DNA from: Hericium rajendrae
Lineage: Eukaryota > Basidiomycota > Agaricomycetes > Russulales > Hericiaceae
Direction of reading: 5' to 3'
Assembly: GCA_033439255.1 (NCBI GenBank)
Contig: CM065889.1
Coordinates: 496,001 to 560,000, forward strand
DNA length: 64,000 nucleotides
A program made the translations under genes and the position numbers. Below the pieces are notes generated by a model. The model was not told the DNA's origin. It saw only the letters and a list, made by a program, of their open reading frames with translations, and did not search any database. Positions 1 through 10,189 of the stretch are shown here, in pieces (within the stretch, counting starts at the first letter, position 1; each line of letters opens with the position of its first letter).

Positions 1-1
1 T

Positions 2-1288
2 GTAGTCAGTTGGAGACCCAGCCTCGTAGAAGAAAGTGACCTGTGGTTTTGGCAGGCCAGTACCCTCTTCTTAACCACTGCAGAACTCGCACTCTCTCAA
101 GCAGTTATAGAGAATCTCGCTCAGCAACAAGCTACCCGCCTCGATACCCTTCGGGCCCCACCACCACCACCTGTTTCGACGCCTACCCCAGTACCAGTCC
201 CCTCACCTGCTCCACCCGTTGCCGCTGTTGCATCGACATCCACCGTCAACGTCAAACCAACCATTGCCACAGCCCCCCCTGTTCAGCCATCCATCGACAT
301 GTCCAACCCTGAGATCGGCGTCAAACCTGCTCCCTTTGAGGGAGATCGTTCCAAGTCCAAGGAATTCCAGCTGCGTATTCGCTTATTCCTTCGCGCCAAC
401 TCCACCCGGTATAAAGATGATACCGCCCAGATCTCCCTCTTCCTCGACCTCTGCCAGGGCCCTATCGCCGGCCAGTGGGCCACCCAGCGCGTCGAGGAGA
501 TCCTTGAGGATGACGATCTCGTGGCTGCAAAAACATCTCCAGCTCATGTTCCCCGTTACGCCAACCTCACCGCCCTTCGAACTCGCTTCAACTTGGACTT
601 CTCTCCCCTTGACGACTCCAAGGATGCCTCCCATGCTATCCAGACTCTCCAGATGGGTACGCGCCCGGTAGTCGACTACATCACCGAGTTTGAGTCCTTC
701 GCCCCTCGCACCGGCTACAATGACGTGGCCCTGATCGACTGGTTCCTGCATGGCCTCAACAGCGCCCTGCGCGATGATTGCCAGCGCAGCTACCCCACGC
801 CCACCACCCTGGCTGAGTGGAAGGCGAGGGCCCGTGACAGGAATGCTGCCTACCTCATGCGCACCCGGTTCCAGAGTCCCCGCCCTACAACTGGGCGCAC
901 CCCGGTGAGCAGTCGCTCCCCTCAGTCCACATCTACTGGCCGATCCCGCACAGTTGCTGCTACAGGTGCCCCACTGTCCAAACTCTCGGAGCCTGACCGT
1001 GAGCGCCTCAGGCGTGAGGGCGGTTGCTTCCGCTGCCGCCAGAAGGGCCATGGCTTCCACGACTGCCCCCTCAATGCCGACTCCAACCCCCGTGCCCCAA
1101 CCCCTCGTGTCCGAGCGCTAGAAACCGGCTCTGCCCCGGGAGTAGCTCCAGAAGATGCAGCCGCCGCCCTCGCTGTTCCCGCCATCAACAGGTCCATCGC
1201 TGACTTATCGTCGCAGTTGAAGGACTTGAGCGAGGAAGAGAGGGAAGAGGCAAAGGCTGCATTAAAGGATATGGTTGAGGGTTTTTAA
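2..1288 (+). CDS. Gag polyprotein (5' end outside window)
   Basis: The frame is open from position 2 to the TAA at 1286-1288, and the first in-frame ATG is at 299. The residues encoded upstream of 299 look like real protein: an Ala/Gln/Leu-rich helical stretch around 70-145, then a Pro/Val/Thr-rich linker around 155-290. Translation therefore probably begins left of the window, and 299 is a fallback start. Residues 1-190 counted from 299 resemble a retrotransposon capsid (the W-rich segment around QWATQRVEEI and the later VDYITEFES are typical). A CX2CX4HX4C zinc knuckle (CFRCRQKGHGFHDC) lies at residues 243-256, nucleotides 1025-1066, for RNA packaging. The ORF ends in a GGGTTTTTAA context that also begins the Pol frame. 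Confidence 0.9.
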   Translation, partial: VVSWRPSLVEESDLWFWQASTLFLTTAELALSQAVIENLAQQQATRLDTLRAPPPPPVSTPTPVPVPSPAPPVAAVASTSTVNVKPTIATAPPVQPSIDMSNPEIGVKPAPFEGDRSKSKEFQLRIRLFLRANSTRYKDDTAQISLFLDLCQGPIAGQWATQRVEEILEDDDLVAAKTSPAHVPRYANLTALRTRFNLDFSPLDDSKDASHAIQTLQMGTRPVVDYITEFESFAPRTGYNDVALIDWFLHGLNSALRDDCQRSYPTPTTLAEWKARARDRNAAYLMRTRFQSPRPTTGRTPVSSRSPQSTSTGRSRTVAATGAPLSKLSEPDRERLRREGGCFRCRQKGHGFHDCPLNADSNPRAPTPRVRALETGSAPGVAPEDAAAALAVPAINRSIADLSSQLKDLSEEEREEAKAALKDMVEGF

Positions 1289-1320
1289 AGCGCCCCCCGG
1301 TCACGTCGTCCGTGGGTGGC
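1279..1320 (+). promoter_or_regulatory. Candidate -1 ribosomal frameshift signal between gag and pol
   Basis: The Gag frame ends ggt-ttt-taa. Positions 1279-1285 read G GGT TTT, which fits the canonical X XXY YYZ slippery heptamer and lies directly before the stop. Slipping back one base continues as ggg-ttt-tta-aag in the Pol frame, which is open from 1279. After a 6-nt spacer, 1292-1298 can pair with 1314-1320 (GCCCCCC with GGGTGGC, one mismatch) around a 15-nt loop, a plausible stimulatory hairpin. The family commonly uses -1 frameshifting. The alternative is that one T is missing from the T-run, which would fuse gag and pol in one frame. Confidence 0.6.
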
Positions 1321-4300
1321 AAGAAACATTTCTTTGATCCGTCGAATCGCTTCTCTGTACTATCCGACCCCTGTGAGCAATCGTATCCATCGTCTTTGCG
1401 CATGTCCGCTATCACACCCAACCGTCAGACACCGTCCATTACGCTCCAGGCCAAGATTATCACTGCCCCGATCAAGAAACAAATCGACGCTGAGGCACTT
1501 CTCGATAGTGGTGCAGAAGGCATCATTATGCACCCCGAGTTTGCCAAGAAACACCAGTTCCCCCTCAAGAAACTCCCTAAACCCTTTCCCGTTCGCAACG
1601 TGGACAACTCCGAAAACATCATGGGCTGGGTCCGCTATTCAGTCAACCAGAACATCCGCATTTACGCCAAGGACTCGACGTCCTTCCATGAGGAGACAGC
1701 TGAGTTCTATCTCGTTGATATTGGCGACTATGACATTATCCTTGGGACCGATTGGTTACAGGAACACAACCCTGAAATTGATTGGGTCTCTCGTCGTGTT
1801 GACATGACTCGCTGCCCTCCCTCTTGCACCCTGAATAAGCCCCCAGTCAAAAACCTGTCCACTCGCTCAGAACGCCGCCAATCAGCCCCTCGTCCACCAG
1901 TCCTCAGTACCGCTGCTGTACTGCTCCCCCCACCTTGCCCCCCTCCATTGCTCCCACTGCCCCCGTCATTTGTTCCTGCCCCACTTCCCAAATACGTGAT
2001 CCCTGCTCGCCGAGTCCAAGGTGTCCGTCTTCGCCGCATCCACCTGTCCAAAGTCCCTGCACGTCTGTTTACCGAGGATGATGACCCGCGACCTAACGTC
2101 GATGATGACTGGGTTGAAGAGGGTCTTCGCCTAGCTGGTGTTCTCCCTGACTGGGACACACCACCCCCTCCAGATGACGACCCAGACTACCAACATACCA
2201 TCCGTATCCGTCGCTCTTTCACCAATGCTCAGAAACTGGCTGAGCGTGTGGCCGCCCATGTTGCGGAGAAGTCCTTTGCTGAGATGGTTCCCCCTCAGTA
2301 CCAGGATTTCCAACCCGTCTTCGATGAGGAATCCTCCCATCGCCTTCCTGAACGTCGCCCTTGGGATCACGCCATTGACCTGAAAGATGGTTTTGAACCC
2401 CGTTCATGCAAGGTCTATCCCATGGCTCCCACTGAGCAGGAGGACCTCGATTCGTTCCTTGATGACCAGGTCAAAAAAGGCTACATCCGTCCTTCCAAAT
2501 CCCCTATGGCGAGTCCCTTCTTCTTTATCAAGAAAAAAGATGGAAAACTACGCCCCGTCCAGGACTATCGCACCCTCAACAAGGGCACCATCAAGAATGA
2601 ATATCCCCTGCCCCTCATCTCTGAACTCGTTGACAAGCTCAAGGGTGCCAAAGTCTTCTCCAAGATGGACGTTCGTTGGGGTTACAACAACGTTCGCATC
2701 AAGGAGGGCGACGAATGGAAAGCCGCCTTCAAAACCAACCGCGGTCTCTTTGAACCCCTGGTGATGTTTTTTGGTCTTACAAACTCCCCTGCCACGTTCC
2801 AAGGAATGATGAATGAACTTTTCAAGGATCTCATCGACACGGGCAAAGTCGTCATCTACATGGACGATATCCTCATTTTCACCGAAACCCTCGAAGAACA
2901 TCGCGACCTTGTGCGCAAGGTCCTCCAACGCCTCCAGGACAATGACCTCTTCCTCAAACCAGAGAAGTGCTCTTTCGAGCAACCCTCCGTTGAGTTCCTC
3001 GGTCTCATCGTCTCCCATAACACGCTTGCCATGGACCCCGTCAAGGTTGCAGGCATTGCTGAATGGCCTGCCCCCCGTAACGTCAAGGATGTCCAGTCCT
3101 TTGTTGGCTTTGGCAACTTCTATTGACGCTTCATCCAGGACTTCTCCAAAGTCGCCCGTCCCATGTTTGACCTTACCAAGAAAGACCATCCTTGGGCCTG
3201 GTCTGCTGAATGTCAACATGCCTTTGAGGCTCTTAAAGCTGCGTTCACCTCGTCCCCAGTCCTTATCATGCCTGACCCGTCCAAACCCTACTTGGTTGAG
3301 GTCGATGCCTCAGACTATGCCACAGGAGGTATCCTATCCCAGCGCGGGGAGGACGAGCAATGGCACCCTGTTGCTTACATCTCCAAGGCCTTCACTGCCC
3401 CTGAACGCAACTACGACATTTATGACAAGGAACTCCTGGCCATCATCCGTGCCCTCGAAGCCTGGCGGCACTACCTGGAAGGCTCTCCCCATACTGTAGA
3501 GATCTGGACCGACCATAAGAACCTGGAATACTTCAAGTCTGCCCAAAAGCTGAGTCGTCGTCAGGCTCGCTGGGCTCTCTTCCTCACTCGTTTCGACTTC
3601 ACCTTGATCCACAAGCCTGGTATTCATCACCGGCCAGATGCCATGTCGAGACGACCTGACCATAGAGAGGGGGTAGACGACGACAACTCAGATCGTGTCC
3701 TCCTCGACCCCAAGTACTTCCAGATTCGTGCTACACGTCCAGCCGCTGTCAAGCCCATTGGCAATGCTGATCTTCGCCAACGCATTTGCAATGCCAAGAC
3801 CAAGGATATTGAGGTCGTTCAAGCCCTTGACGTGATCCTGAACAACGGTCCTCGCTCCCTCGTCAAGAACCTCCAAGAATGGAACTACGAGGATGGCCTC
3901 ATCCTCTTTCGTGGCAAAGTCTACATCCCTGCTGACAAGGACCTTCGGCGAGATATCGTCAAGCTGCATCACGACACTCCCATGGCTGGTCACCCCGGAC
4001 GCTACAAGACCTATGAGCTCCTCAGTCGCAACTACTGGTGGCCCGGTATGTCTGTCTTCGTTCGTGATTATGTTGATGGCTGTGCTACCTGCCAGGCCAC
4101 CAAGGTTCAAAATCACCGCCCCCATGTTGAAACAATCCCCAATGCCATCCCTACCCGTCCCTTCCAAGACATTACCTCGGACTTCATCGTCAAACTCCCA
4201 GAATGCCAAGGCTATGACTCCATCAATGTGGTCGTCGACCGTTTTACAAAGCACGTCTCCTTCACTCCTTGTAACGAGACCATTACCAGTGATGGCACAG

Positions 4301-5300
4301 TCGACATCCTTTTTGACAGGATTTATCGGAACTACGGCCTCTGGGAACGCCTCATCTCTGATCGTGGCCCACAGTATGCAGGCAAAGTCATGCGTGGCGT
4401 CTTTGACAAACTTGGTATCAAGTCCTCCCTCAGCACCGCCTATCATCCACAGACCGATGGCGAGTCAGAACGCGTCAATCAAGAACTCGAGCAGTTCCTT
4501 CGTACCTTCTGCAACTACCGTCAGGATGATTGGGTCCAATGGCTCCCTTACGCTGAGTTCTCGCACAACCACCGTATCCACAGCGCCACTAACCGAGCTC
4601 CATTTGAAATGCTCCTCGGCTATATTCCCACTGCCATCCCCACTGTCAACCCCACATCGTCTACACCCGCCGTCGAGGATCGTTTCCGTCACCTCGAACA
4701 ACTTTGCACTGAGGTCCAGGCCAGCCTTCAAACAGCTGCTGATCTCATGAAGCGCAACAACCAGGACCATATGCATGACACCATCCACTTCCAGGTTGGC
4801 GACAAGGTCTGGCTCGATGGCAAGAACATCAAAACCACACGACCCAAAGCTAAGCTTGCTGATCGACGCCTGGGACCTTTCGAAATCACTGACGTCCTGG
4901 GCCCAGTCTCTTATCGACTGAAGCTACCACCCACCTGGCGTATCCACCCGGTGTTCCACACGTCCCTGTTGTCCCCTTACAAGGAAACCGATGCTCATGG
5001 TCCCAACTTCCCTGCACCTCCACCTGACCTTGTGGAGGGCGAGGAAGAGTACAAAGTTGAGTCTGTCCTCGATGCTCGTCTCACTCGGAACAAACGCGGC
5101 ATTGAATATCTCGTCAAATGGGCAGGCTACCCTGATTCAGAAAATCAGTGGCTTTCACGTACCTCCCTTTCCAATGCCCATGGTGCAATCACCGACTTCT
5201 ACACCCGCCATCCGCATGCACTCAAGGCTCCCAATCTTCGTGGACTCATCTACCTCGATCCCGTCCATGCTCATCACGCACTCCAGGCGAAAGTGCGTCT

Positions 5301-5314
5301 TAGAGAGGGGGTGA
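5301..5314 (+). other. Polypurine tract (plus-strand primer)
   Basis: A purine-rich run, agagaggggg, lies immediately upstream of the 3' LTR start at 5315, in the position expected for the plus-strand priming site of an LTR retrotransposon. Confidence 0.7.
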
Positions 5315-5737
5315 TGTCACGGATCGCTCCATTTCTCTCCGTCTTCTTCTCTGCCATCAAGGCATCGCGTCGGTCATGTGCTCCAGCAGCCCCATCACAT
5401 GTTCACTTCCTCACATGACCTGGGGCTATCCTTCACCCATGCCCTTGTTCCCCTTTGGGACATCCTATTGTTCTCCCTCCCATTGTTCTCCTTTTGGCCA
5501 CCATTGTTCTCACTCTATTGTTCGACCCGTCATGGTGTCCATTGTTCTTTTCCCATTGTCGTCCCAGTACTTATAGGCTCCCTGTCGCTCGCCTATTTCC
5601 CTAGATTGTCCATTTCGTCTGTACCGTACTGTACCTCCAATACAGGTCACTGCGCTGCTAGTCGCTCTCTGCTCTCTCGCTCCCATCATCGCTGGTGACT
5701 TGGGTGGTTCTCTGCTGTCTACGACCGAGTCTTGACA
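5315..5737 (+). repeat. 3' long terminal repeat, 423 bp
   Basis: The boundaries follow from the terminal inverted repeat TGTCA (5315) ... TGACA (to 5737), the polypurine tract just before it, and the family habit of TG...CA ends. The second LTR is outside the window, so the limits rest on these signals alone. The U3 part holds five exact ATTGTT hexamers between 5467 and 5546. A TATA-like ttatag lies near 5570. Pol coding sequence overlaps the first 104 nt. The target-site duplication cannot be verified because only one flank is present. Confidence 0.75.
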
Positions 5738-5985
5738 GGGAGGACGAAAGCGACATCGAACACTGCATATTCTGCGAGGCGATGTCCGAACTCAATGTGA
5801 GTGCTGAGAGTCGCGAACAAAGCTGTGCCGTGCGGCATCCTTTGGTATATAAACGTGAATCATTACTTGCAGTCTGGACACCCAGGAAGGGATCTATGAA
5901 GCATTGCTATCAGCGTTAATTCCTCGTTCAATCAACGACAACAGAAATCACCTATGGGGAGTTCATGAGCAGCTGATTTTTGACG

Positions 5986-7188
5986 TCAACGGCGGAGACA
6001 CGCTGTGATGCCGAACAGCAGTAGAACCGCCACAGTGCATGCAATTACGACTGTCGTTGTAACCAGGCCTGAGGACATGGTTTTCCTGATACTCGCCTCA
6101 GACAAACCAGCTAACAGGGAAGACAGGTTCTCATTAGTCAATTGCCAATGCGAGTTGAAGTTATAGTTTACTTTGGGTGGGAGCACTTGATGACACAAGA
6201 ACAGAGGTGGCTTTGAAAAAAGATAAAGAAATTTCAGACTTCTTGTTCCTACGACAGATTGCATGAAATTACCGGGGTTGCCACTCATGCTCGTAATAAT
6301 TGTCCTTGTCACAGTTGACGCTGCAGGACCGGACATGGATAGCGACTCTGTTCGTGTAGTTGTGATTGTGGGTGTGACCGGTGTTCGAGACTGTTGTGAT
6401 GACGATGACGACGGCAATGGTGATATCGGCAACGACGATGATTTCGACGAGGGCGATGAAGACATCGAAATTGTTGAGGACATGGTGCAACCCGATGAGG
6501 TATGGGAAGCTATAGAAACGTTCGTGGTTTGTGGCAGGTTTGGCGTGCGCAGATTTCTGAGTGAGGATGAGGATTGAGATGCGACATGGATGGAGAGCAA
6601 GTGTGGTGACAATGATGATAACGTCGATACCGCCGTTGACGAGGCATTTGCAATGAATGGAGTGGGTGTCAGGGGCACGAACGAAATTGAGGGAGGCGTG
6701 CATAAGTATCCGGGTAAGTTGTGGCAATCTGTGGAGGTCATAACAGGGCTGATGGATGTGAGTGGTCTGTATGCCATGTCCAACGGCGAACCGACCTTGG
6801 GTCGCTCGGTAGACTCGGAGGCATTTAAGTGGTAGTGACAACAGACATCTCGATGCTGAAGTATCTGGTGGTAAATATTGTAAGGACGATCGGCAGATTG
6901 AGACGCAGTCGTCAAAATGTGTCCCTGAAAGAGTGTGATGTACCGGATGCGCAAAATGGTCAAAAGAACGTGTATGAAAGGGAGGAAGATCGCTCCGCGT
7001 AAAGCGACTGCGAAGAGAAGATGGGGAAAAACAAAGAACAGGGGATCACCTGGCATTATATGGCAACGAGCACCGCCATGGAAATGCGTGAACATCTCCC
7101 TACATGATGACCTATGCCTTTGATTGAACAGCGCATCCTGTAATACAAGGCCTTGACTATCTGATACACTCAACCCAGACCTAGACAA
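5986..7188 (-). CDS. Ser/Thr-rich single-pass membrane protein, unknown function (spliced)
   Basis: Not recognised as a named family. The unspliced minus frame is open from 7188 to the stop at 5986, but two introns improve the reading: 6211-6272 (GTAATT...AAG) and 6111-6171 (GTAAAC...TAG). Spliced, a long Ser/Thr/Pro-rich segment (about 6270-6700, typical of an O-glycosylated ectodomain) leads into PATSVLVSSSAPTQTGLSEA. A hydrophobic helix follows (VVIACTVAVLLLFGITA), then a very short basic tail, CLRR. Such S/T-rich proteins with one C-terminal membrane helix are common in basidiomycetes and include wall-stress-sensor-like proteins. The start is uncertain: a hydrophobic stretch at about 7040-7090 could be a signal peptide, or may belong to an upstream exon. 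The gene sits just downstream of the retrotransposon insertion. Confidence 0.42.
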   Translation of the reverse strand: MSRSGLSVSDSQGLVLQDALFNQRHRSSCREMFTHFHGGARCHIMPGDPLFFVFPHLLFAVALRGAIFLPFIHVLLTILRIRYITLFQGHILTTASQSADRPYNIYHQILQHRDVCCHYHLNASESTERPKVGSPLDMAYRPLTSISPVMTSTDCHNLPGYLCTPPSISFVPLTPTPFIANASSTAVSTLSSLSPHLLSIHVASQSSSSLRNLRTPNLPQTTNVSIASHTSSGCTMSSTISMSSSPSSKSSSLPISPLPSSSSSQQSRTPVTPTITTTRTESLSMSGPAASTVTRTIITSMSGNPGNFMQSVVGTRSLKFLYLFSKPPLFLCHQVLPPKVNYNFNSHWQLTNENLSSLLAGLSEASIRKTMSSGLVTTTVVIACTVAVLLLFGITACLRR

Positions 7189-7711
7189 TTGACCATCAAA
7201 TCAATCCGCGTTGTCAGCTGAAAACATGGCAGGCAACATACCCATACCAAGTCGGACGATGATGAGCTAAATGACCTTTTTTATGCCTGAATGGCATCCA
7301 TCTACCCGCTCATCTGTTCCCGAGCACGATGGTCCGATTTGACGACGAGCTGACTAGATATGGCTGCGTGAAATCCAGACAATCCCATTTTTGAAGAAAG
7401 ATGATACATTATGTCGGCGTCCTCAGAATATATGCGAAACAGGCAAGGGACAGCGTACGGTTCGAAGAGTCTGTGAGCACGGGGACGCCGAAGGTACCAA
7501 CAAAGAGGGCAGCGCGAAGTAGTATCAGAGCAAGAATCAGAACCAACACATGATGGTCGATCAGATCGATACGCGTCCGTAGGTCAAAGTGTCAAGAGCA
7601 CATCCAAAGGGAAAGTCGAAACAGGTGTCCGTGCACAGTCATGACAGTCTGGACATACGTCAACCAAAGAAGTCAACAACCTCAGATATGGAAACCCACG
7701 AGGCGCGACGT
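7189..7711. other. Intergenic, no feature seen
   Basis: About 520 bases between two minus-strand membrane-protein genes. It presumably holds the promoter of the 5986-7188 gene and the 3' UTR of the next one. No convincing ORF, repeat or RNA gene was seen. Confidence 0.4.
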
Positions 7712-9380
7712 TCATTCCCGTACATGGCACGTCGGGAAGAAAGACACCGCAGCGGGGGCGCTATAGAACCTCTTCTCCTCGTCATCCCACGGTCCATGTA
7801 TCGCGGAGGATTGCATCGCCGCCGACATTCGTCCGCTCGAGTAAGGTGAGAATGCTCCGGCACGCGAAACACGGATAGGCAATGCGTCCTGGAACATCGG
7901 TGCGGCAGTGCCTGCAGAGCTCACACTTCGCGAGCGCTCGCGTTGGATATTGTAAACGAAATGAGGAGGGGCTTGGGAAGCTGGCGACAATTGCAACGGG
8001 GAGAAGAGGAAGGACGGTATCGTGCGTGTTGACATGGCGGGCTGAGGCTTCGATGGAATTGCCAGAGTATTCTGATGTCGAGCGAAGCACGAGGAACGGT
8101 GAGTGTAAGGCGTCACGAAGGGTTCTGTCCAGACATGCTTAGTAGCATTAAGGCGCAGACGGAAACCCGAACATACCAATCTGGCCTCGTTTCGACCTTC
8201 GACATGACATTGATAAGAAGGTCGAAGGATAACGCAAAAAGACGAAAATCAAGGTGCAGAGCATAATGCCAGTGAGAACCAAGGAGATTATAGCTACCAG
8301 ACCAGCGTAGTCGGTCATGTCTGTAGGTGATGCAGTGGCTAGGGACTGCTGGACGGGAGACGTGATATGCAGGTACTTAAGATCTAGGAGAAAGCCGAGA
8401 CTGATACTAAGCCTATATGAGAAGATGCATCATTGACGAGCAGCTGAATCCGGACAATGATACGGTCTGCGTACTTCCGATGATCTGACGGAACCTGAAC
8501 CACACATGCTCCGTGGGGGGAGAGCAGGTTCCAGAAGCGGACAGATGAAGGCTATCTTACTAGTAGCCGGGAAGATTCATCACTGGCATCCTGTCGGCAA
8601 GTGAGACAGAACAAGTGTCAGCATGCATTGCGCTCAGGAACTACTCACGAAAGGCAGTGACAAGAGCTGATAGAGCTGATACGCATTGGCGGTCTTGTCG
8701 TGCGCTGTTCTGTTAGCGGGGACATGTCACCGACAGCGATGCTGACGATACAGCATGACGCTATCAAATGTATAATTTTGGAAGGGCGTAGTCTTCGACA
8801 TGTCATATAAAACAAGCGCACAAGTACGCATTGCGCAACAAGGCCCTACATTAAACGTCGACTTCAGCTTTGTCCTCCATATGTCAATCACGGCAACTCA
8901 CTGGACAGATCGTATCATCAAGGGGCTCATTGCATCGAGCTCGCGAGAAACTGTATCAGCAGAGGCACCCGAGAAAGATCATATCATTTGAACATACGAA
9001 CACCGTTGAGTGGAACACGTGAAGAATTGCTTCCGCGCTGTGCAGCATGATTTTGTCAAATACCGGGCATTCCACCACCACGAAGAGCAAAAGCGTCCCA
9101 TAACACAGGCTGCCTGCAGGATCAAGAGGTCACCGATGCGGTGACCATACTCCGCGCAGAACAGATCATCAAGATGAACAGGATGATGTAGACCGATGTC
9201 CATAACGGCTTTCACGCGCGTGATAATGTCCAGAGGAGGTACAAGGGCGGCTATAGATGGCACGAGGATCGTCGACTAACAAGCTTCTGCGCGCTTGGCC
9301 AGCGCTACACGAAACGGAAGCAAATACTGCAGGACATTGACGATGGTGTGGGTTGAGAATATGACCGCCGGCTATTCAGG
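7712..9380 (-). CDS. Probable multi-exon membrane protein, unknown function
   Basis: No single long ORF exists, but the minus strand reads as short coding pieces joined by good introns. The clearest are 8125-8176 (GTATGT...GACAG, 52 nt) and 8951-8997 (GTATGT, branch-like CTGAT, ACAG, 47 nt). The 3' exon (7712-8124) is a Ser/Pro-rich, probably cytoplasmic tail. The exon before it (from 8177) encodes a strong helix, LVAIISLVLTGIMLC, followed by a basic stop-transfer. Hydrophobic pieces at about 9030-9090 (YGTLLLFVVVE) and 9165-9200 (YIILFILMIC) suggest more membrane segments. A polar segment containing DKTANAYQLYQLL lies between. The family is not identified, exon limits are approximate, and the start near 9350-9380 is a guess. 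A decayed gene is possible. Confidence 0.33.
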
Positions 9381-10189
9381 GATTCTGGCTGTCATGAGAC
9401 TTCGCACAGGATCAGATTCGGATACCTATCCGTACATATTTGTACGAGTTCGCATTCGAATGTGAAGACCTAGAAGACCTGAATTATGTAAACGATGAGA
9501 CGGTGTCAGAGTGAAACGGACTGACGTTCTCAATTCTGGATTCTGGATCCTGGATTCGGGGACAGTGTCAACGAGCACGTGCTCACACAGCTAAAGCGGC
9601 CAACAACCTCCAACAACTGCATGCAGCCTCCTTCGAAGGCAGAACAGGTGTGCAAATCGGGTGACGAGGAAGGTATCCGAGTCGGCATTGACATGCTCGA
9701 ATTCATTTGTTTGTCTTGTGGCGAGACCTGCTCCTCCTCGTACACGATGCACCTCTACATGACAAATCTATTTGTACATTCTTTGGTTGTCCCCGCCACA
9801 GATTCCTTGCCTCTGTGTCTGAATCGACCAAAACCGTATGAAAATTCTCTAATGTCCTTGTGTGCATCGTGAACATCAGAATCGCAAATGTTGGGTCAAG
9901 AGCGGGGTCAAGAGCGAGCCTCAAAGCCAACGTCTGGCCAAATTTGGGCTCTTTCCACGGCAGACGATTATGACGACGCCAGCGCGTGACCGTGTTCCGA
10001 GACGCGTCGAGCGCGAGCACTTCTATCGTTGACCTTAACGCTCTGCTTTGACCTTGTCCAAATAACAACCCGCCCCACCCCCATCTCCTTCTTTCCCAAT
10101 ACCTATAGCATCTCGTCAAGCCGGGCTGCGGTTTGAGCCGCCGTGGGCGCAAAATTTCCTGATCCCACATTATCTCGTTATTCCATTGC
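9381..10189. promoter_or_regulatory. Upstream region of FAN1
   Basis: About 800 bases with no supported gene. It contains a short degenerate direct repeat of TGGATTC/CTGGAT at 9532-9561. A palindromic ACGCGT (MluI cell-cycle-box sequence) lies at 10002-10007, 183 bp before the FAN1 start. ORFs on the minus strand here have no recognisable features. Confidence 0.4.

Larger units (their letters stand above)
1279..5418 (+). pseudogene. Pol polyprotein (PR-RT-RH-INT-chromodomain) with one premature stop
   Basis: Protease: ALLDSGAEG with the catalytic Asp codon at 1504. Reverse transcriptase: YMDD at 2857-2868. RNase H: Asp at 3304, Glu at 3430, Asp at 3511. Integrase: HHCC zinc region near 3964-4100, then D(4180)-x59-D(4360)-x35-E(4468), a perfect DD35E spacing. 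Chromodomain: about 5050-5212 (YKVESVLDAR...YLVKWAGY). Frame 1 is continuous except for TGA at 3124-3126, within the conserved RT thumb motif NFY-R-RFI. An Arg CGA to TGA transition explains it, so full-length Pol would need readthrough. The ORF runs 104 nt into the 3' LTR, to 5418. Expression is probably by -1 frameshift from Gag. Confidence 0.93.
1..5737 (+). mobile_element. Ty3/gypsy chromovirus LTR retrotransposon, 5'-truncated by window edge
   Basis: Internal region and 3' LTR of a Metaviridae-type element. Domain order is Gag with one zinc knuckle, aspartic protease, reverse transcriptase, RNase H, integrase and chromodomain, which defines the chromovirus clade. The 5' LTR and the start of Gag lie left of position 1. 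Gag and Pol are in different frames, with Pol -1 relative to Gag. Across about 5.3 kb the only lesion is one in-frame TGA at 3124-3126; there are no frameshift indels, unlike the host genes in this window. The element is therefore young or recently active, though this copy is probably not autonomous. The chromodomain suggests targeting to methylated-histone heterochromatin (known for the family, not shown here). Confidence 0.97.
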
